Source: Rufibacter sediminis (GTDB lineage: Bacteria; Bacteroidota; Bacteroidia; Cytophagales; Hymenobacteraceae). Taken from it: DNA of 64,000 bases. Shown in pieces: positions 1 through 9,238 of this stretch (position 1 is the first letter of the stretch; every line of letters begins with the position of its first letter). The stretch lies in the NCBI RefSeq assembly GCF_014269285.1, contig NZ_JACOAF010000044.1, positions 186,001 through 250,000 on the forward strand, written 5' to 3'. Under the pieces are notes generated by a model. The model worked only from the letters and a program-made list of their open reading frames with translations. It was not told the origin of the DNA and made no database searches. Made by a program: the position numbers and the translations under genes.

Positions 1-2
1 CG

Positions 3-1916
3 ACGCATCTGGTGAGCGCGGTTCCCGAAGACCCAACTACCGTAACGCTGACGTTCTCTGAGCCGGTTCAGGAAGCGGCCGCGGTCAATATTGCCAATTA
101 CCGGCTCAACGGAGATGGGGTGCCCGTGAAAGCAGATTGGCAAGCTTCCGCTCCGCAGGTGGTAAAATTGCGGTTCGCTCAAAACTTTAGCACGGGGACC
201 AATCAACTCGAAATCCTGCGCGTCCTGGATGCGGATGGAAACCTGACCTCCAACCTTACGGGCGCTTTTTCCTTTTCGCCAACGGCCCTGCCGGGCGATG
301 TCCGGATTACGGAAATCTATGCCGATGTCAATCCTCTACAAGATTTACCAGCCGCCGAGTTTATTGAGATCTACAACCGCAGTGACAAAACCTTCAATCT
401 GCAGGGCTGGAGGTATTCAGATGCAACCAGCGCCGCCGGAGTTATGCCAGAATATCTGCTTCGGCCCGGTGCTTACCTTATCCTCTGTGCCGTCGCTGAC
501 ACTGCGCTTTACCGTCCGTTTGGAGCTGCGTTGGGACTTCCGGCGTTTCCTTCCCTCAATGACAGCGGTGATGACGTAGAGATTATCGACCCGAAGGGGA
601 ATTTGATTGACGTGGTGCGTTATTCCTCCGGCTGGTACCGTGACGCAGAGAAAAGAAACGGCGGATGGAGCCTTGAACTGATAGACGTGAACAGCCGGTG
701 CGCCGACGCCTCCCAGTGGAGAGCCTCCGGTCACCCCAAGGGCGGTACTCCAGGACAAGTCAACTCTGTTCAGCAGATAGACCAAGTGGCTCCAGTTCTG
801 GAGCAGGTAGTGGCAACTAGCCCCAATACGCTTCTACTTACTTTTAATGAGCCGTTAGATAGCGTAGAGGCCGCGCAGGTAAGCCATTATTCCATTGCCG
901 GGGGTATTACGGTGCGACAGGCGAAAGTGCTGTTCCCGGATTTAACGCAAGTGGAGCTAACCTTAGCCACGCCTCTACGGGAAAACGAACGCTATACGGT
1001 GACCGTGCAAGGGCAGAGAGACTGTGCCGGCAACGTAGGTGCGGCGCAACAGCAGACCGTGGTTCTGCCGGGTACTCCTCAGCCGGGCGATGTGGTCATC
1101 AATGAAATCCTGTTCAATCCCAGGCCCGGCGGGGTAGACTTCGTGGAGATTGTGAACAAGTCCGGGAAGTACCTGAATCTACAAGGCTGGAAATTAGCCA
1201 ACCGAGCTGATGGGCAGGTCGCAAATACCCATGAGACAAGTCTACAGCAGCTTCTATTGGCTCCCGGAGAATACCTGGTGCTGACCTCCAGCCCGGTCAC
1301 CCTGCAGAGTGAGTACCCCCAAGGCCACGCCGACAGGTACCTGGCATTGCCTGCCCTGCCCTCGTATCCCGATGAGGCCGGTAGTGTGGTGTTGCTTCTG
1401 CCCAACGGGACAATTGTAGAGGAAGTCCGCTACCAAAGCAGTCAGCATTTCCGGCTGATTTCTGATCCCGAGGGTATTTCCCTGGAGCGCATCTCCCTCA
1501 ATGGCCCATCCACGGAAGCCAACTTTTACTCGGCGGCTACTCATGTGAAAGCCACGCCCGGGTATGAGAACTCTCAGGCCCGAGAAGGTATCCTTTCTGA
1601 TGATCGCTTAACCCTGCAACCCAGGACTTTCACGCCAGACGGAGATGGGGTAGATGATGCCCTGCTGCTGCAGTTCAGGTTGCCGCAGGCGGGTTTCACG
1701 GCATCGGTGTCTATTTATGACGCGCAGGGCAGATTCATCCGGAAGCTTTCAGGCAACGCCCTGCTTGGGGCTGAAAGTATGCTGCAGTGGGATGGCCTGA
1801 CCGAAGCCGGAGCGAAAGCCGCCATCGGGTACTATGTGGTGTTGGTGGAGTTGTTTAACCTGCAGGGACAGAAAGAAGTCCTGAAGCAGACGGCGGTGGT
1901 AGGCGGGCGTTTTTAG
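3..1916 (+). CDS. Lamin-tail-domain secreted protein, 5' end missing
   Basis: The reading frame is open to the left edge, so the start codon lies outside the window; about 637 residues are visible. Seen: an Ig-like/SbsA-type segment with VTLTFSEPVQ (about residues 10-90), a lamin tail domain with ITEIYADVNP and AEFIEIYNRSD (about 95-250), a second Ig-like segment with LLLTFNEPLD (about 265-350), a second lamin tail domain with INEILFNPRPGGVDFVEI (about 355-510), and a C-terminal FlgD-like region starting RTFTPDGDGVDDALLLQF. This repeat of Ig and LTD modules is usual for large secreted or cell-surface proteins of Bacteroidota. The function is unknown; adhesion or matrix attachment is an inference. 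The last codons and stop (GRF-stop) lie inside a copy of the 40-bp palindrome. Confidence 0.85.
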   Translation, partial: THLVSAVPEDPTTVTLTFSEPVQEAAAVNIANYRLNGDGVPVKADWQASAPQVVKLRFAQNFSTGTNQLEILRVLDADGNLTSNLTGAFSFSPTALPGDVRITEIYADVNPLQDLPAAEFIEIYNRSDKTFNLQGWRYSDATSAAGVMPEYLLRPGAYLILCAVADTALYRPFGAALGLPAFPSLNDSGDDVEIIDPKGNLIDVVRYSSGWYRDAEKRNGGWSLELIDVNSRCADASQWRASGHPKGGTPGQVNSVQQIDQVAPVLEQVVATSPNTLLLTFNEPLDSVEAAQVSHYSIAGGITVRQAKVLFPDLTQVELTLATPLRENERYTVTVQGQRDCAGNVGAAQQQTVVLPGTPQPGDVVINEILFNPRPGGVDFVEIVNKSGKYLNLQGWKLANRADGQVANTHETSLQQLLLAPGEYLVLTSSPVTLQSEYPQGHADRYLALPALPSYPDEAGSVVLLLPNGTIVEEVRYQSSQHFRLISDPEGISLERISLNGPSTEANFYSAATHVKATPGYENSQAREGILSDDRLTLQPRTFTPDGDGVDDALLLQFRLPQAGFTASVSIYDAQGRFIRKLSGNALLGAESMLQWDGLTEAGAKAAIGYYVVLVELFNLQGQKEVLKQTAVVGGRF

Positions 1917-1946
1917 GCTATTTTTCCATAAATAAGGCAAAAACAG
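1907..1946. repeat. 40-bp palindrome, copy 1
   Basis: Left half starts GCGTTTTTAGGC and the right half ends AAGGCAAAAACAG. It overlaps the last codons and the TAG stop of the upstream gene, which is read from the left half as CGT TTT TAG. Confidence 0.7.
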
Positions 1947-2036
1947 GTTCTGGTGTCCTTCCGCTTTTGAATAACCCGCACATTTTCAGAATATTTGCGG
2001 TTCCATTTGCCGTCAAAGCGGCGTAAGCATTCAACG

Positions 2037-2792
2037 TTGGATATTCTGTACCTGTGCCTGTTCGCTTTTCTGGCAGGTTTGATTGATTCTGTGGTGGGCG
2101 GCGGCGGACTGATCCAACTGCCCGCCTTGTTTGTGTTTCTCCCGCACGTGCCCGTGCCCACTGTGTTTGGCACCGGTAAACTCTCCAGCATTGCGGGCAC
2201 CTCCGTGTCTATGTGGCGCTATGCCCGAAACGTGGAGATCAATTGGCGGGCCCTCTTGCCGGCGGCTATCACCGCCTTTGTGTTTTCTTTTCTAGGAGCC
2301 CGGGCGCTTAGCCATTTCAATGCCGATCTGCTGCGGCCCTTGATTCTGGTGCTGCTCATCTCCGTGGCGGTGTACACCTTCTTCCGGAAAGATTTCGGGG
2401 CGATTCACGCTCCACGCCTGGCGCCGGCCAAGGAAATCTGGTACGGGGTAGCCGTAGGGGTGGTGATCGGGTTTTACGACGGATTCTTCGGCCCCGGGAC
2501 CGGGTCTTTTCTCATGTTCATCTTCGTGGGGGTTTTCGGGTTCAACTTCCTGACTTCCTCGGCCTCGGCCAAGGTGGTGAATGTTGCTACCAACCTGTCG
2601 GCGCTGTTGTATTTTGGCTACAAAGGCTATATCCTGTACCACATCGGCATTCCTATGGCCGTCAGTAGCGTTGTCGGTTCTATGGTGGGAACCCGCATTG
2701 CGTTGGTGAAAGGGTCTGGTTTCGTGCGCAAGTTGTTTCTGGTGGTGGTCTCGGGCATCATCCTCAAGTTTGCCTATGACACCTTTAAGTAA
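2037..2792 (+). CDS. TauE/SafE family (UPF0721) membrane permease
   Basis: A 251-residue integral membrane protein with about eight hydrophobic segments. The N-terminal signature FAFLAGLIDSVVGGGGLIQL and the internal repeat GFYDGFFGPGTGSFLMF are the glycine-rich motifs of the two halves of the TauE/SafE (DUF81) fold. The family exports or imports small organosulfur or anionic compounds such as sulfite, sulfoacetate or taurine; the substrate here is unknown. There is no ATG near the conserved start. TTG at 2037 places the first membrane helix at the very N-terminus, and an earlier in-frame TTG at 1995 would add 14 basic residues. It stands alone on the plus strand. Confidence 0.85.
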   Translation: MDILYLCLFAFLAGLIDSVVGGGGLIQLPALFVFLPHVPVPTVFGTGKLSSIAGTSVSMWRYARNVEINWRALLPAAITAFVFSFLGARALSHFNADLLRPLILVLLISVAVYTFFRKDFGAIHAPRLAPAKEIWYGVAVGVVIGFYDGFFGPGTGSFLMFIFVGVFGFNFLTSSASAKVVNVATNLSALLYFGYKGYILYHIGIPMAVSSVVGSMVGTRIALVKGSGFVRKLFLVVVSGIILKFAYDTFK

Positions 2793-2796
2793 TATC

Positions 2797-2836
2797 CTGT
2801 TTAGCGGCTCTTTTTAGGAAAATGCCCGGAAAACAG
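2797..2836. repeat. 40-bp palindrome, copy 2
   Basis: Starts CTGTTTAGCGGCTC and ends GCCCGGAAAACAG. It begins four bases after the stop of the TauE/SafE gene. Confidence 0.75.
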
Positions 2837-2940
2837 TTGGTCCTTTCAGGTAAAGTGGTGGCGGCTGTTTGATGTTTTCTGGATTTTGTAGAAGTTCGCG
2901 AACTCTTTAACGTACTGAACTGAATTAATTTAACTATCCG

Positions 2941-4029
2941 ATGAAGCACGCTCTCCGTAAATTCTCCCTGATGGCTTTGCCAGTAGTTGGGATTTTGTTG
3001 GCTACTCCTGCCGTGCATGCCCAGCAAGCCGTGGGGAATGTCATCAAAGCCGGGCAGGAAGACGCGAATAAATTGATCCAGGCGTATATTGAGCCCGGTG
3101 GCAAAGCCGTTGGGCACGGCCTTAACGGTGGTTGGTTCAACTCCGGGAAAGCCATGGGCTTAGGTCGGTTTGATGTGCGCATTTTCGCCACCGGCGTATT
3201 TGTCCCTAAAGACCAGACTTCCTTCGATATCTCAAAGCTGGACCTGAAGAACATTCGACCAGCCAACGGGGAATCTACTATTGCCCCAACTATTTTCGGC
3301 TCGGATGACGACGGTCCCGGGATGGTGGTCTATGGGCGAAATCCTGTCACCAACCGGGAGGAAGAGCTAACCAGATTCAACACGCCGCCCGGCATCGGCT
3401 TCAAGAACCTGCCCGTTCCTATGGCGCAGGTGAGCGTTGGCCTGATCAAAGACACTGAGATTGCGGTTAGGTTTATTCCCGAGACTAAGCATGAAGAGTA
3501 TTCCGGCAAGCTTTGGGGACTAGGGGTGAAGCACGGCCTAAAGCAATGGATTCCGGTTGTCAGTGCCATTCCTGGGTTTGACATCACCGCTTTTGGAGGA
3601 TATACTCACTTTGAAACTGCCGCTGATCTTGACATAAACCCCGATGCCGCTGCCTACCGTACAACTCAGCAACAGCAGGCGGGTTATTATGACAACCAAC
3701 AACTGGTGTTTACTACCAAAGCCTGGACCGCTAGTCTGGTCGCCTCTAAAACACTTAGCGTCATCACAGCCTACGGAGGCCTGCGATACAGCCATGTCTC
3801 CACTGATGTAAACGTGAACGGCCGCTTCCCTATCACTTCTTTCCGGGTCACTCCGCCTAACCGGTACATTGAAGACGTGGAGAACCCGGTCATGGTAAAG
3901 GTGGAAGACAGCCAGATAGGGCTGACGGCTGGGTTGCGCCTGAAGCTAGCGTTCTTCTCTATTTATGGTGAAGGTACTTTGGCCAAATACCCTACCGCTA
4001 CTGCGGGCATCGGGCTCGGTTTCAATTAG
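2941..4029 (+). CDS. DUF6588 family outer-membrane-type protein
   Basis: 362 residues. An N-terminal signal peptide (MKHALRKFSLMALPVVGILL, cleavage likely after VHAQ) is followed by a Gly/aromatic-rich sequence with alternating beta-strand character that ends in a terminal aromatic strand (ATAGIGLGFN), as in outer membrane beta-barrels. The overall sequence resembles the DUF6588 proteins of Bacteroidota; no enzymatic motif is visible. It is monocistronic, followed by a strong hairpin at 4041-4098. A 12-bp palindrome, AGTTCGCGAACT at 2893-2904, lies in its upstream region and could be an operator, but I see no good promoter. The function is unknown. Confidence 0.75.
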   Translation: MKHALRKFSLMALPVVGILLATPAVHAQQAVGNVIKAGQEDANKLIQAYIEPGGKAVGHGLNGGWFNSGKAMGLGRFDVRIFATGVFVPKDQTSFDISKLDLKNIRPANGESTIAPTIFGSDDDGPGMVVYGRNPVTNREEELTRFNTPPGIGFKNLPVPMAQVSVGLIKDTEIAVRFIPETKHEEYSGKLWGLGVKHGLKQWIPVVSAIPGFDITAFGGYTHFETAADLDINPDAAAYRTTQQQQAGYYDNQQLVFTTKAWTASLVASKTLSVITAYGGLRYSHVSTDVNVNGRFPITSFRVTPPNRYIEDVENPVMVKVEDSQIGLTAGLRLKLAFFSIYGEGTLAKYPTATAGIGLGFN

Positions 4030-4040
4030 CGAAGTAGATA

Positions 4041-4098
4041 CCCTGTAAAGCCAAGAGCCTCTGCCGATTTATCGCCAGAGGCTCTTGGCTTTACAGGG
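4041..4098 (+). terminator. Long perfect hairpin after the DUF6588 gene
   Basis: A 23-bp perfect stem (CCCTGTAAAGCCAAGAGCCT at its 5' end) with a 12-nt loop. There is no long U tract, but position and stem strength suggest transcription termination. Confidence 0.75.
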
Positions 4099-4482
4099 TG
4101 GGCGTTGATTCAGTTTATCTACTTGAAAGTAGAGTAGTTAGGTAGTTTAAAAGCCTATGTTGGATAAATTATATTACTTGTTAAATAATTCAAAATAATA
4201 GGTTGGATTATTTCTTGTAAGGGTATATGCTTGAATCTATTGACAAAATTAAAAGCATCGTGTGTGTTAAATAGGAATATGACAAATAGTGTGAGGGCAA
4301 TTGGATTCTATTTATCACATTAGTGGGGTGAAGTCAATTTGCGAAGAGGTGCTATACGCATATGTTTGCTGAAGGTTCGCATTTGGACCAGGTTTTTGCT
4401 GTTAATAATTTGTTACTATTGATAGAGTAGGTAAATTGGGCTATCAAATCAAATTATAACAATAAACAAACAACCCAAACAC
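4099..4482. other. AT-rich gene-free leader region of susC
   Basis: 384 bp, clearly richer in A and T than the region to its left. It holds the susC promoter at 4338-4368 and about 107 nt of presumed 5' untranslated leader. I see no other structure, small ORF or known riboswitch. Confidence 0.6.
4338..4368 (+). promoter_or_regulatory. Bacteroidota-type promoter of susC
   Basis: TTTG at 4338-4341, a 19-nt spacer, then TATGTTTG at 4361-4368. This matches the established -33 TTTG and -7 TAnnTTTG consensus of the Bacteroidota primary sigma factor exactly. Transcription would start near 4375. Confidence 0.65.
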
Positions 4483-7400
4483 ATGAAGAAAGCTTTACTA
4501 TACAGCTTCGTTTTGATGCTGGCGCTTGTGACTCAGGCGTGGGCTCAAACACGGACTGTAACAGGACGAGTGACTGACGCGCAAACAGGAGAGGGAATGC
4601 CTGGTGTGACAGTTCAACTCAAAGGATCTACGACCGCCGCACCAACGGACGTAAATGGCTCCTATTCTATCAATGTTCCTTCCGCAGGAGGATCATTGGT
4701 TTTCTCCTTTATTGGATACACAAACCAAGAAGTTACTATTGGAACCCAATCAACTGTAAATGTTCGGTTGTCTACCGATGCTGAGGCTATTCAAGAAGTA
4801 GTAGTAGTAGGATATGGTACCCAAAGCAAGGCAAGGGTAACTTCATCAATTTCAACAGTACAGGCTGCTGAAATTAAGGACCAACCTGTACCTAACGTGG
4901 CCCAAGCACTACAAGGTCGTGTAGCTGGTGTTCAAGTTAACTCAGGATCAGGTCGTCCTGGTGCTCCTATTAACATAGTAGTAAGGGGCCGCTCGTCTAT
5001 CGCTGCTGGAAATGACCCTCTCTATGTGGTAGATGGTGTTATTCTTCCTAGTAACAGTGCTGCTACACCTTCCAGTGCAGGTGCTGGTATTTCAGCGCTG
5101 GCTAACCTCAATCCCGAGGACATCGAGTCTGTTGATGTATTGAAAGACGCCGCCGCAGCTGCTATCTACGGATCAAGAGGATCTAATGGTGTGATTCTTA
5201 TCACAACTAAATCTGGAAGCAAGTCTGATAAGACTACTGTAAATCTGTCAGCTTATTCAGGTGTTCAGTCATTGACTAACACTCTGGATTTTATTAACGC
5301 ATCTGAATACAGAACTCTCTATAATGAGGCAAGATCTACCGTTGGACTGCCTGCTCTGTTCACGCCAGAGCAAGTAAACAACCCAGAAGCAAACGTTAAT
5401 TGGTTGGACGAAATTCAGCGGGATAGATCAAAAGTTGAGAACATTCAGCTTTCTCTAACGTCTGGAGGTAATTCAAAAACCCAATTCTATACTTCTTTGA
5501 ACTATTTCAAACAAGATGGAGCATTGTTGAATGGCGAATTTAAGCGCTATTCAATAAGAACAAACGTTACGCACCAGTTAAGTGATGTATTTAGAGTGGG
5601 ATCAAATTTAGCTATTTCTAAATCTTTGAGAGATGAGACACCAGTAGACAACAGTATCTTCTCTCCTTTTCCTAGAGCATTGGTAGCAAGACCAGATCAG
5701 CCTATTTATAAAGCAGATGGTACTTTTGCAGTGAACAGCTTTAACAACCCTGTTCATATGTTCCAGTCTCTTAACTATGTGAATCTTGCAAATATCTTCA
5801 ACAGTACATTTATTGAAGCTAATATTCTGCCAGGGTTGAAGTTCCGTTCAGCATTTGGTTTGGATTACACATACTTAGATCAAAGAACCTATAACCCAAC
5901 TACCTCACTTTCTGGAGCTGGATCAAATGGTTCTGCTTCCTCAGGATATGTGCAAACTCAGAATATCTTAACTACGCAGACCTTATCTTATGGCAAGGAC
6001 TTCTTTGATGATAAGCTGTTCGTAGATGCAACTGCAGTTTATGAATTCCAGTGGAATGACAGAGAGAACAATCGTGTAGATGGAACAAATTTCCCATCTG
6101 ATTTGACTCCTTATCTTACTTCTGCTGCTTCTATTACTGGTGGAACTGCTTCACAGACCAATTTCAGAATTGAGTCTATGTTGGCAAGGTTGAACTTGAC
6201 TTGGGAGGATAAATATCTGTTAGGTGCCTCTATCAGAAGAGATGGTTCTTCTAAAATTCCGGAAGCCGGAAGATTTGGTTACTTCCCTTCTCTGTCAGCA
6301 GGCTGGATAATCTCAGAAGAGTCTTTCTTGAAAAATAATGAGATATTAAATTACCTGAAAGTAAGATCTAGCTATGGTACTACTGGTAACCAAGAGGGTA
6401 TTGGAAACTTTGCTTCCAGAAGGTTGATTGGTAGTGGTGCTAATTACAACGATAGCCCTGGTTTAGCTTTGAGTGCTATTGGAAGCCCTAATTTGAAATG
6501 GGAAACAACCAAACAATTCGATGTGGGATTAGAGTTCTCTTTATTTAATAGCAGAATTGATTTCTCAGCCGACTACTATACTAAGAAAACAACTGACCTC
6601 TTGTTAAACCGTCCGATTCCAAGTACAACTGGTTTTTCAACCATTCTTGAGAACATCGGTAGCATGAGAGGGGAAGGCTTTGATTTTCAAGTTTCCAGTA
6701 AAAACTTAACTGGAGAGTTCAAATGGAATACTTCATTGAATGTCTCTACTTTCAAGAATGAGGTTACAGAACTGTATGAGAATCAGCCTATCAACGGTTC
6801 ATTTGTGACTAGAACAATGGTGGGCCAGCCATTAGGTTCTTTCTTCTTGATCAAGTCATTAGGAGTAAATCCTGAAACTGGTGACATGATGTATGAAGAC
6901 CTTGATAAGAATGGTGTCATCAGTGACGCTGACAGACAATATCTAGGAAGCCCGTTGCCTGATTTCTTTGGTGGTATCACGAACAACTTCTCTTACAAGA
7001 ACTTTGATCTTGGTGTATTCTTCCAGTATTCTTATGGAAATGAACTATATAATTTGTCAGCTGAAGGTACAGGAGGATATGCTAGTTTAGGTGCTGCTGC
7101 TACTGCAACAGCTGGTGTTCCAGTAAACGTTGCAAAAGACGTGTACGAAGGCCGTTGGACTCCAGAGAATGTTAATGCTGAATATCCAAGAATTGTAGGT
7201 GGTGCAGCAGGAACTAACAACACTAGAAGATCGTCACGTTACTTAGAGGATGCCAGCTATTTGAGATTGAAGAACATAACATTAGGTTACAACTTGCCTA
7301 GAACCTTGACTTCCAAGATCAAAGTGAGCAATGCCAGAATATATTTAACAGGGCAGAACATTTTAACCTTTACTGACTATTCAGGATTTGATCCTGAAGT

Positions 7401-7494
7401 TACCTCTGATTATACGGTTGGAAACCTAGGTGTGGATCAAGGCAGTATCCCTCAATTCAAAACGTATATGTTAGGTTTAAATCTTAGCTTTTAA
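4483..7494 (+). CDS. SusC/RagA family TonB-linked outer membrane protein
   Basis: 1003 residues. Signal peptide (cleavage after AWAQ), a carboxypeptidase-regulatory-like beta-sandwich (about 24-100, TVTGRVTDAQTGEGMPGVTV), the SusC-type TonB box EVVVVGYGTQ at about 106-115, a plug domain (about 120-235, with DPLYVVDGVILP and SVDVLKDAAAAAIYGSRGSN), then a 22-strand-type barrel to the C-terminus (YMLGLNLSF). SusC proteins import large nutrients (glycans, peptides) with a SusD lid; here susD follows by 10 nt. No glycosidase, protease or regulator is adjacent, so the substrate cannot be told. Codon use is AT-rich (many AGA and TTA codons) compared with the flanks. Confidence 0.96.
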   Translation: MKKALLYSFVLMLALVTQAWAQTRTVTGRVTDAQTGEGMPGVTVQLKGSTTAAPTDVNGSYSINVPSAGGSLVFSFIGYTNQEVTIGTQSTVNVRLSTDAEAIQEVVVVGYGTQSKARVTSSISTVQAAEIKDQPVPNVAQALQGRVAGVQVNSGSGRPGAPINIVVRGRSSIAAGNDPLYVVDGVILPSNSAATPSSAGAGISALANLNPEDIESVDVLKDAAAAAIYGSRGSNGVILITTKSGSKSDKTTVNLSAYSGVQSLTNTLDFINASEYRTLYNEARSTVGLPALFTPEQVNNPEANVNWLDEIQRDRSKVENIQLSLTSGGNSKTQFYTSLNYFKQDGALLNGEFKRYSIRTNVTHQLSDVFRVGSNLAISKSLRDETPVDNSIFSPFPRALVARPDQPIYKADGTFAVNSFNNPVHMFQSLNYVNLANIFNSTFIEANILPGLKFRSAFGLDYTYLDQRTYNPTTSLSGAGSNGSASSGYVQTQNILTTQTLSYGKDFFDDKLFVDATAVYEFQWNDRENNRVDGTNFPSDLTPYLTSAASITGGTASQTNFRIESMLARLNLTWEDKYLLGASIRRDGSSKIPEAGRFGYFPSLSAGWIISEESFLKNNEILNYLKVRSSYGTTGNQEGIGNFASRRLIGSGANYNDSPGLALSAIGSPNLKWETTKQFDVGLEFSLFNSRIDFSADYYTKKTTDLLLNRPIPSTTGFSTILENIGSMRGEGFDFQVSSKNLTGEFKWNTSLNVSTFKNEVTELYENQPINGSFVTRTMVGQPLGSFFLIKSLGVNPETGDMMYEDLDKNGVISDADRQYLGSPLPDFFGGITNNFSYKNFDLGVFFQYSYGNELYNLSAEGTGGYASLGAAATATAGVPVNVAKDVYEGRWTPENVNAEYPRIVGGAAGTNNTRRSSRYLEDASYLRLKNITLGYNLPRTLTSKIKVSNARIYLTGQNILTFTDYSGFDPEVTSDYTVGNLGVDQGSIPQFKTYMLGLNLSF

Positions 7495-7504
7495 TTAATT
7501 GAGA

Positions 7505-8869
7505 ATGAAAAATAAAGTTCTTTTGTCATGTCTGTTGATGGCAGGTATGATGTTTACCTCTTCCTGTGAAGATCAATTAAAAATTGACCCGACAGCGTCC
7601 CTTGCACCTGAATTGGTGGGGCCATCTGATGCATCAAAGCTTTTGACTGGTATATATGATGCATTGCAAGAAGGTGGAACTAACTATATTTACCTTAGCT
7701 ACGTTACGGAAGACCTATCAGCGGATAACCTGGTTTACCGAGCAACCTTCTTCCAACATGGTGAAGTAGATAATAATGCTATTCTGACCGATAACGTTTT
7801 AGTGTCTAGATATTTCAGTGGGCCTTATGTGGCAATACAAAGAGCCAATGATTTAATTGAGATATTAAACACGAACGCGTCCATCGCTGAAAGCGTGAAG
7901 AAGCCTATGTTAGGTCAGGCACATTTTCTAAGAGCTTACGCTTATTACAAATTGGTGACTCTGTTTGGAGGTGTGCCAATTGTAGATAACAGAGATGTTG
8001 TCAAAGTGAAAAGAAACACTGAAGAAGAAGTGTATAACAAGATCATCGAAGATCTTAAATTGAGTATTGACAATGCTCCTTCTTTCACTAACAATTTCTT
8101 TGCTTCTGCTGAGGCTGCAAAAGGTCTGTTAGCTAGAGTTTATTTGATCCGTAAGAACTTCCCATTAGCCAAGCAATATGCTAATGAAGTAATCACGTCC
8201 AACAAGTTTACCGTTGCGACTGATTATAACTCAATTTGGGCTCCTCCTTACAAGTCATCTGAACATATTTTCACGTTGAACTTTACTACTACTGAAGGTA
8301 GTAACTCACTTTCTTACTTCTTGCAACATGCCTCGATGCCAGGTGGTGGAAGAGCGGAGTTGCCGGTTGATCAGTCTTTGATTGATGCTTACGAGCCAGG
8401 AGACAAGAGAAAAGAAGCCTCGGTAGTGCAGGTAGCTACTGCTCCAGCTGGCTGGTATTCTTATAAGCATAGAGATCCAAATGGTACTGGTGGGCATCCT
8501 TTGTATGTTCTGCGTATTTCTGAAATGTATCTGATTGCAGCTGAAGCTCAGTACTTAATCTCTAACAGTGCTACTGACGCGGAAGCATTGGCTAGTATCA
8601 ATTATATCAGAACAAGAAGAGGACTTGGCGAATTGGCTACCCTAGATTTGCAGAAAGTCATCCACGAAAGACGTGTAGAATTGGCTTTTGAAGGTACAAG
8701 ATGGACTGATATGAAGCGTACTCCGTCTCCTACAAATCCACAGAAATCATTAGCTACTGTTTTCCTTGAATCAAAAGGTAGAACGGCAAATGATGCACTG
8801 TATCCAATTCCGCAGAGTGCTATCAATACAAATGAGTTGTTGCTTCCTAACAACCCAGGATATAATTAA
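7505..8869 (+). CDS. RagB/SusD family nutrient-binding lipoprotein
   Basis: 454 residues. The ATG at 7505 is preferred over an in-frame TTG two codons upstream because it starts a good lipoprotein signal (MKNKVLLSCLLMAGMMFTSSC, lipobox FTSSC). SusD features: N-terminal TPR-like helices with GIYDALQEGG and RANDLIEILN, GQAHFLRAYAYYKLVTLFGGVP (about 137-158), and the C-terminal INYIRTRRGL, EGTRWTDMKR and YPIPQSAINTN signatures. SusD forms a hinged lid on its SusC partner at the cell surface. It shares the operon and the AT-rich codon use of susC. Confidence 0.95.
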   Translation: MKNKVLLSCLLMAGMMFTSSCEDQLKIDPTASLAPELVGPSDASKLLTGIYDALQEGGTNYIYLSYVTEDLSADNLVYRATFFQHGEVDNNAILTDNVLVSRYFSGPYVAIQRANDLIEILNTNASIAESVKKPMLGQAHFLRAYAYYKLVTLFGGVPIVDNRDVVKVKRNTEEEVYNKIIEDLKLSIDNAPSFTNNFFASAEAAKGLLARVYLIRKNFPLAKQYANEVITSNKFTVATDYNSIWAPPYKSSEHIFTLNFTTTEGSNSLSYFLQHASMPGGGRAELPVDQSLIDAYEPGDKRKEASVVQVATAPAGWYSYKHRDPNGTGGHPLYVLRISEMYLIAAEAQYLISNSATDAEALASINYIRTRRGLGELATLDLQKVIHERRVELAFEGTRWTDMKRTPSPTNPQKSLATVFLESKGRTANDALYPIPQSAINTNELLLPNNPGYN

Positions 8870-8870
8870 T

Positions 8871-8942
8871 ATCAGCATTCTGTCCATAAAAAAAGCACCG
8901 AAGAATATTCTTCGGTGCTTTTTTTATGGACAGAATGCTGAT
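8871..8942 (+). terminator. 72-bp perfect palindrome ending the susCD operon
   Basis: A 36-bp perfect self-complementary arm on each side of a central AATATT. The inner part (AAAAAAGCACCGAAGAATAT and its complement) is a classic terminator with poly-T on both strands. The outer part (ATCAGCATTCTGTCCAT) extends the stem well beyond what termination needs. Confidence 0.85.
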
Positions 8943-9233
8943 CCTTTTAGGTGCAGGAATTTCAATGATGATAGAGTAGAGAGTTCTATTACTTGAGCAT
9001 GATTGATGTAGAAGTTTCATAGGCAAATGAAGATAAATATCCAGAAAACTCTATCTTGTAATGGCTCATTAACTGCTATGGAGAATAAGCTGTAGCAGGA
9101 AGTTATTTGACTACGATTAAAATGCTTTTGTAAAAGTACGGTAGTTTCATGCAGCATTTCAGAAAAAGCGTTCATCTTTGGCCTTATAGTTTATATTCCA
9201 GTTTTAGATCTATTTTTCAAAAACAGCTTCAAA
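8943..9233. other. Gene-free upstream region of the S9 peptidase
   Basis: AT-rich, without a convincing ORF. The nearest promoter-like match is CATCTTTG at 9173-9180 (one base off the -7 consensus, no -33). A copy of the 40-bp palindrome covers its right end. Confidence 0.4.
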
Positions 9234-9238
9234 ATGCG
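9199..9238. repeat. 40-bp palindrome overlapping a start codon, copy 3
   Basis: Starts CAGTTTTAGATCTATTTTTC and ends CTTCAAAATGCG. Its right arm contains the ATG (9234-9236) of the S9 peptidase, so the arm would compete with translation initiation if it folds in the mRNA. Confidence 0.6.

Noticed and set aside
1913-2200. Minus-strand frame between the first two genes and overlapping the second
   Set aside because: Overlaps the TauE/SafE gene and the palindrome, no domain, low-complexity basic sequence.
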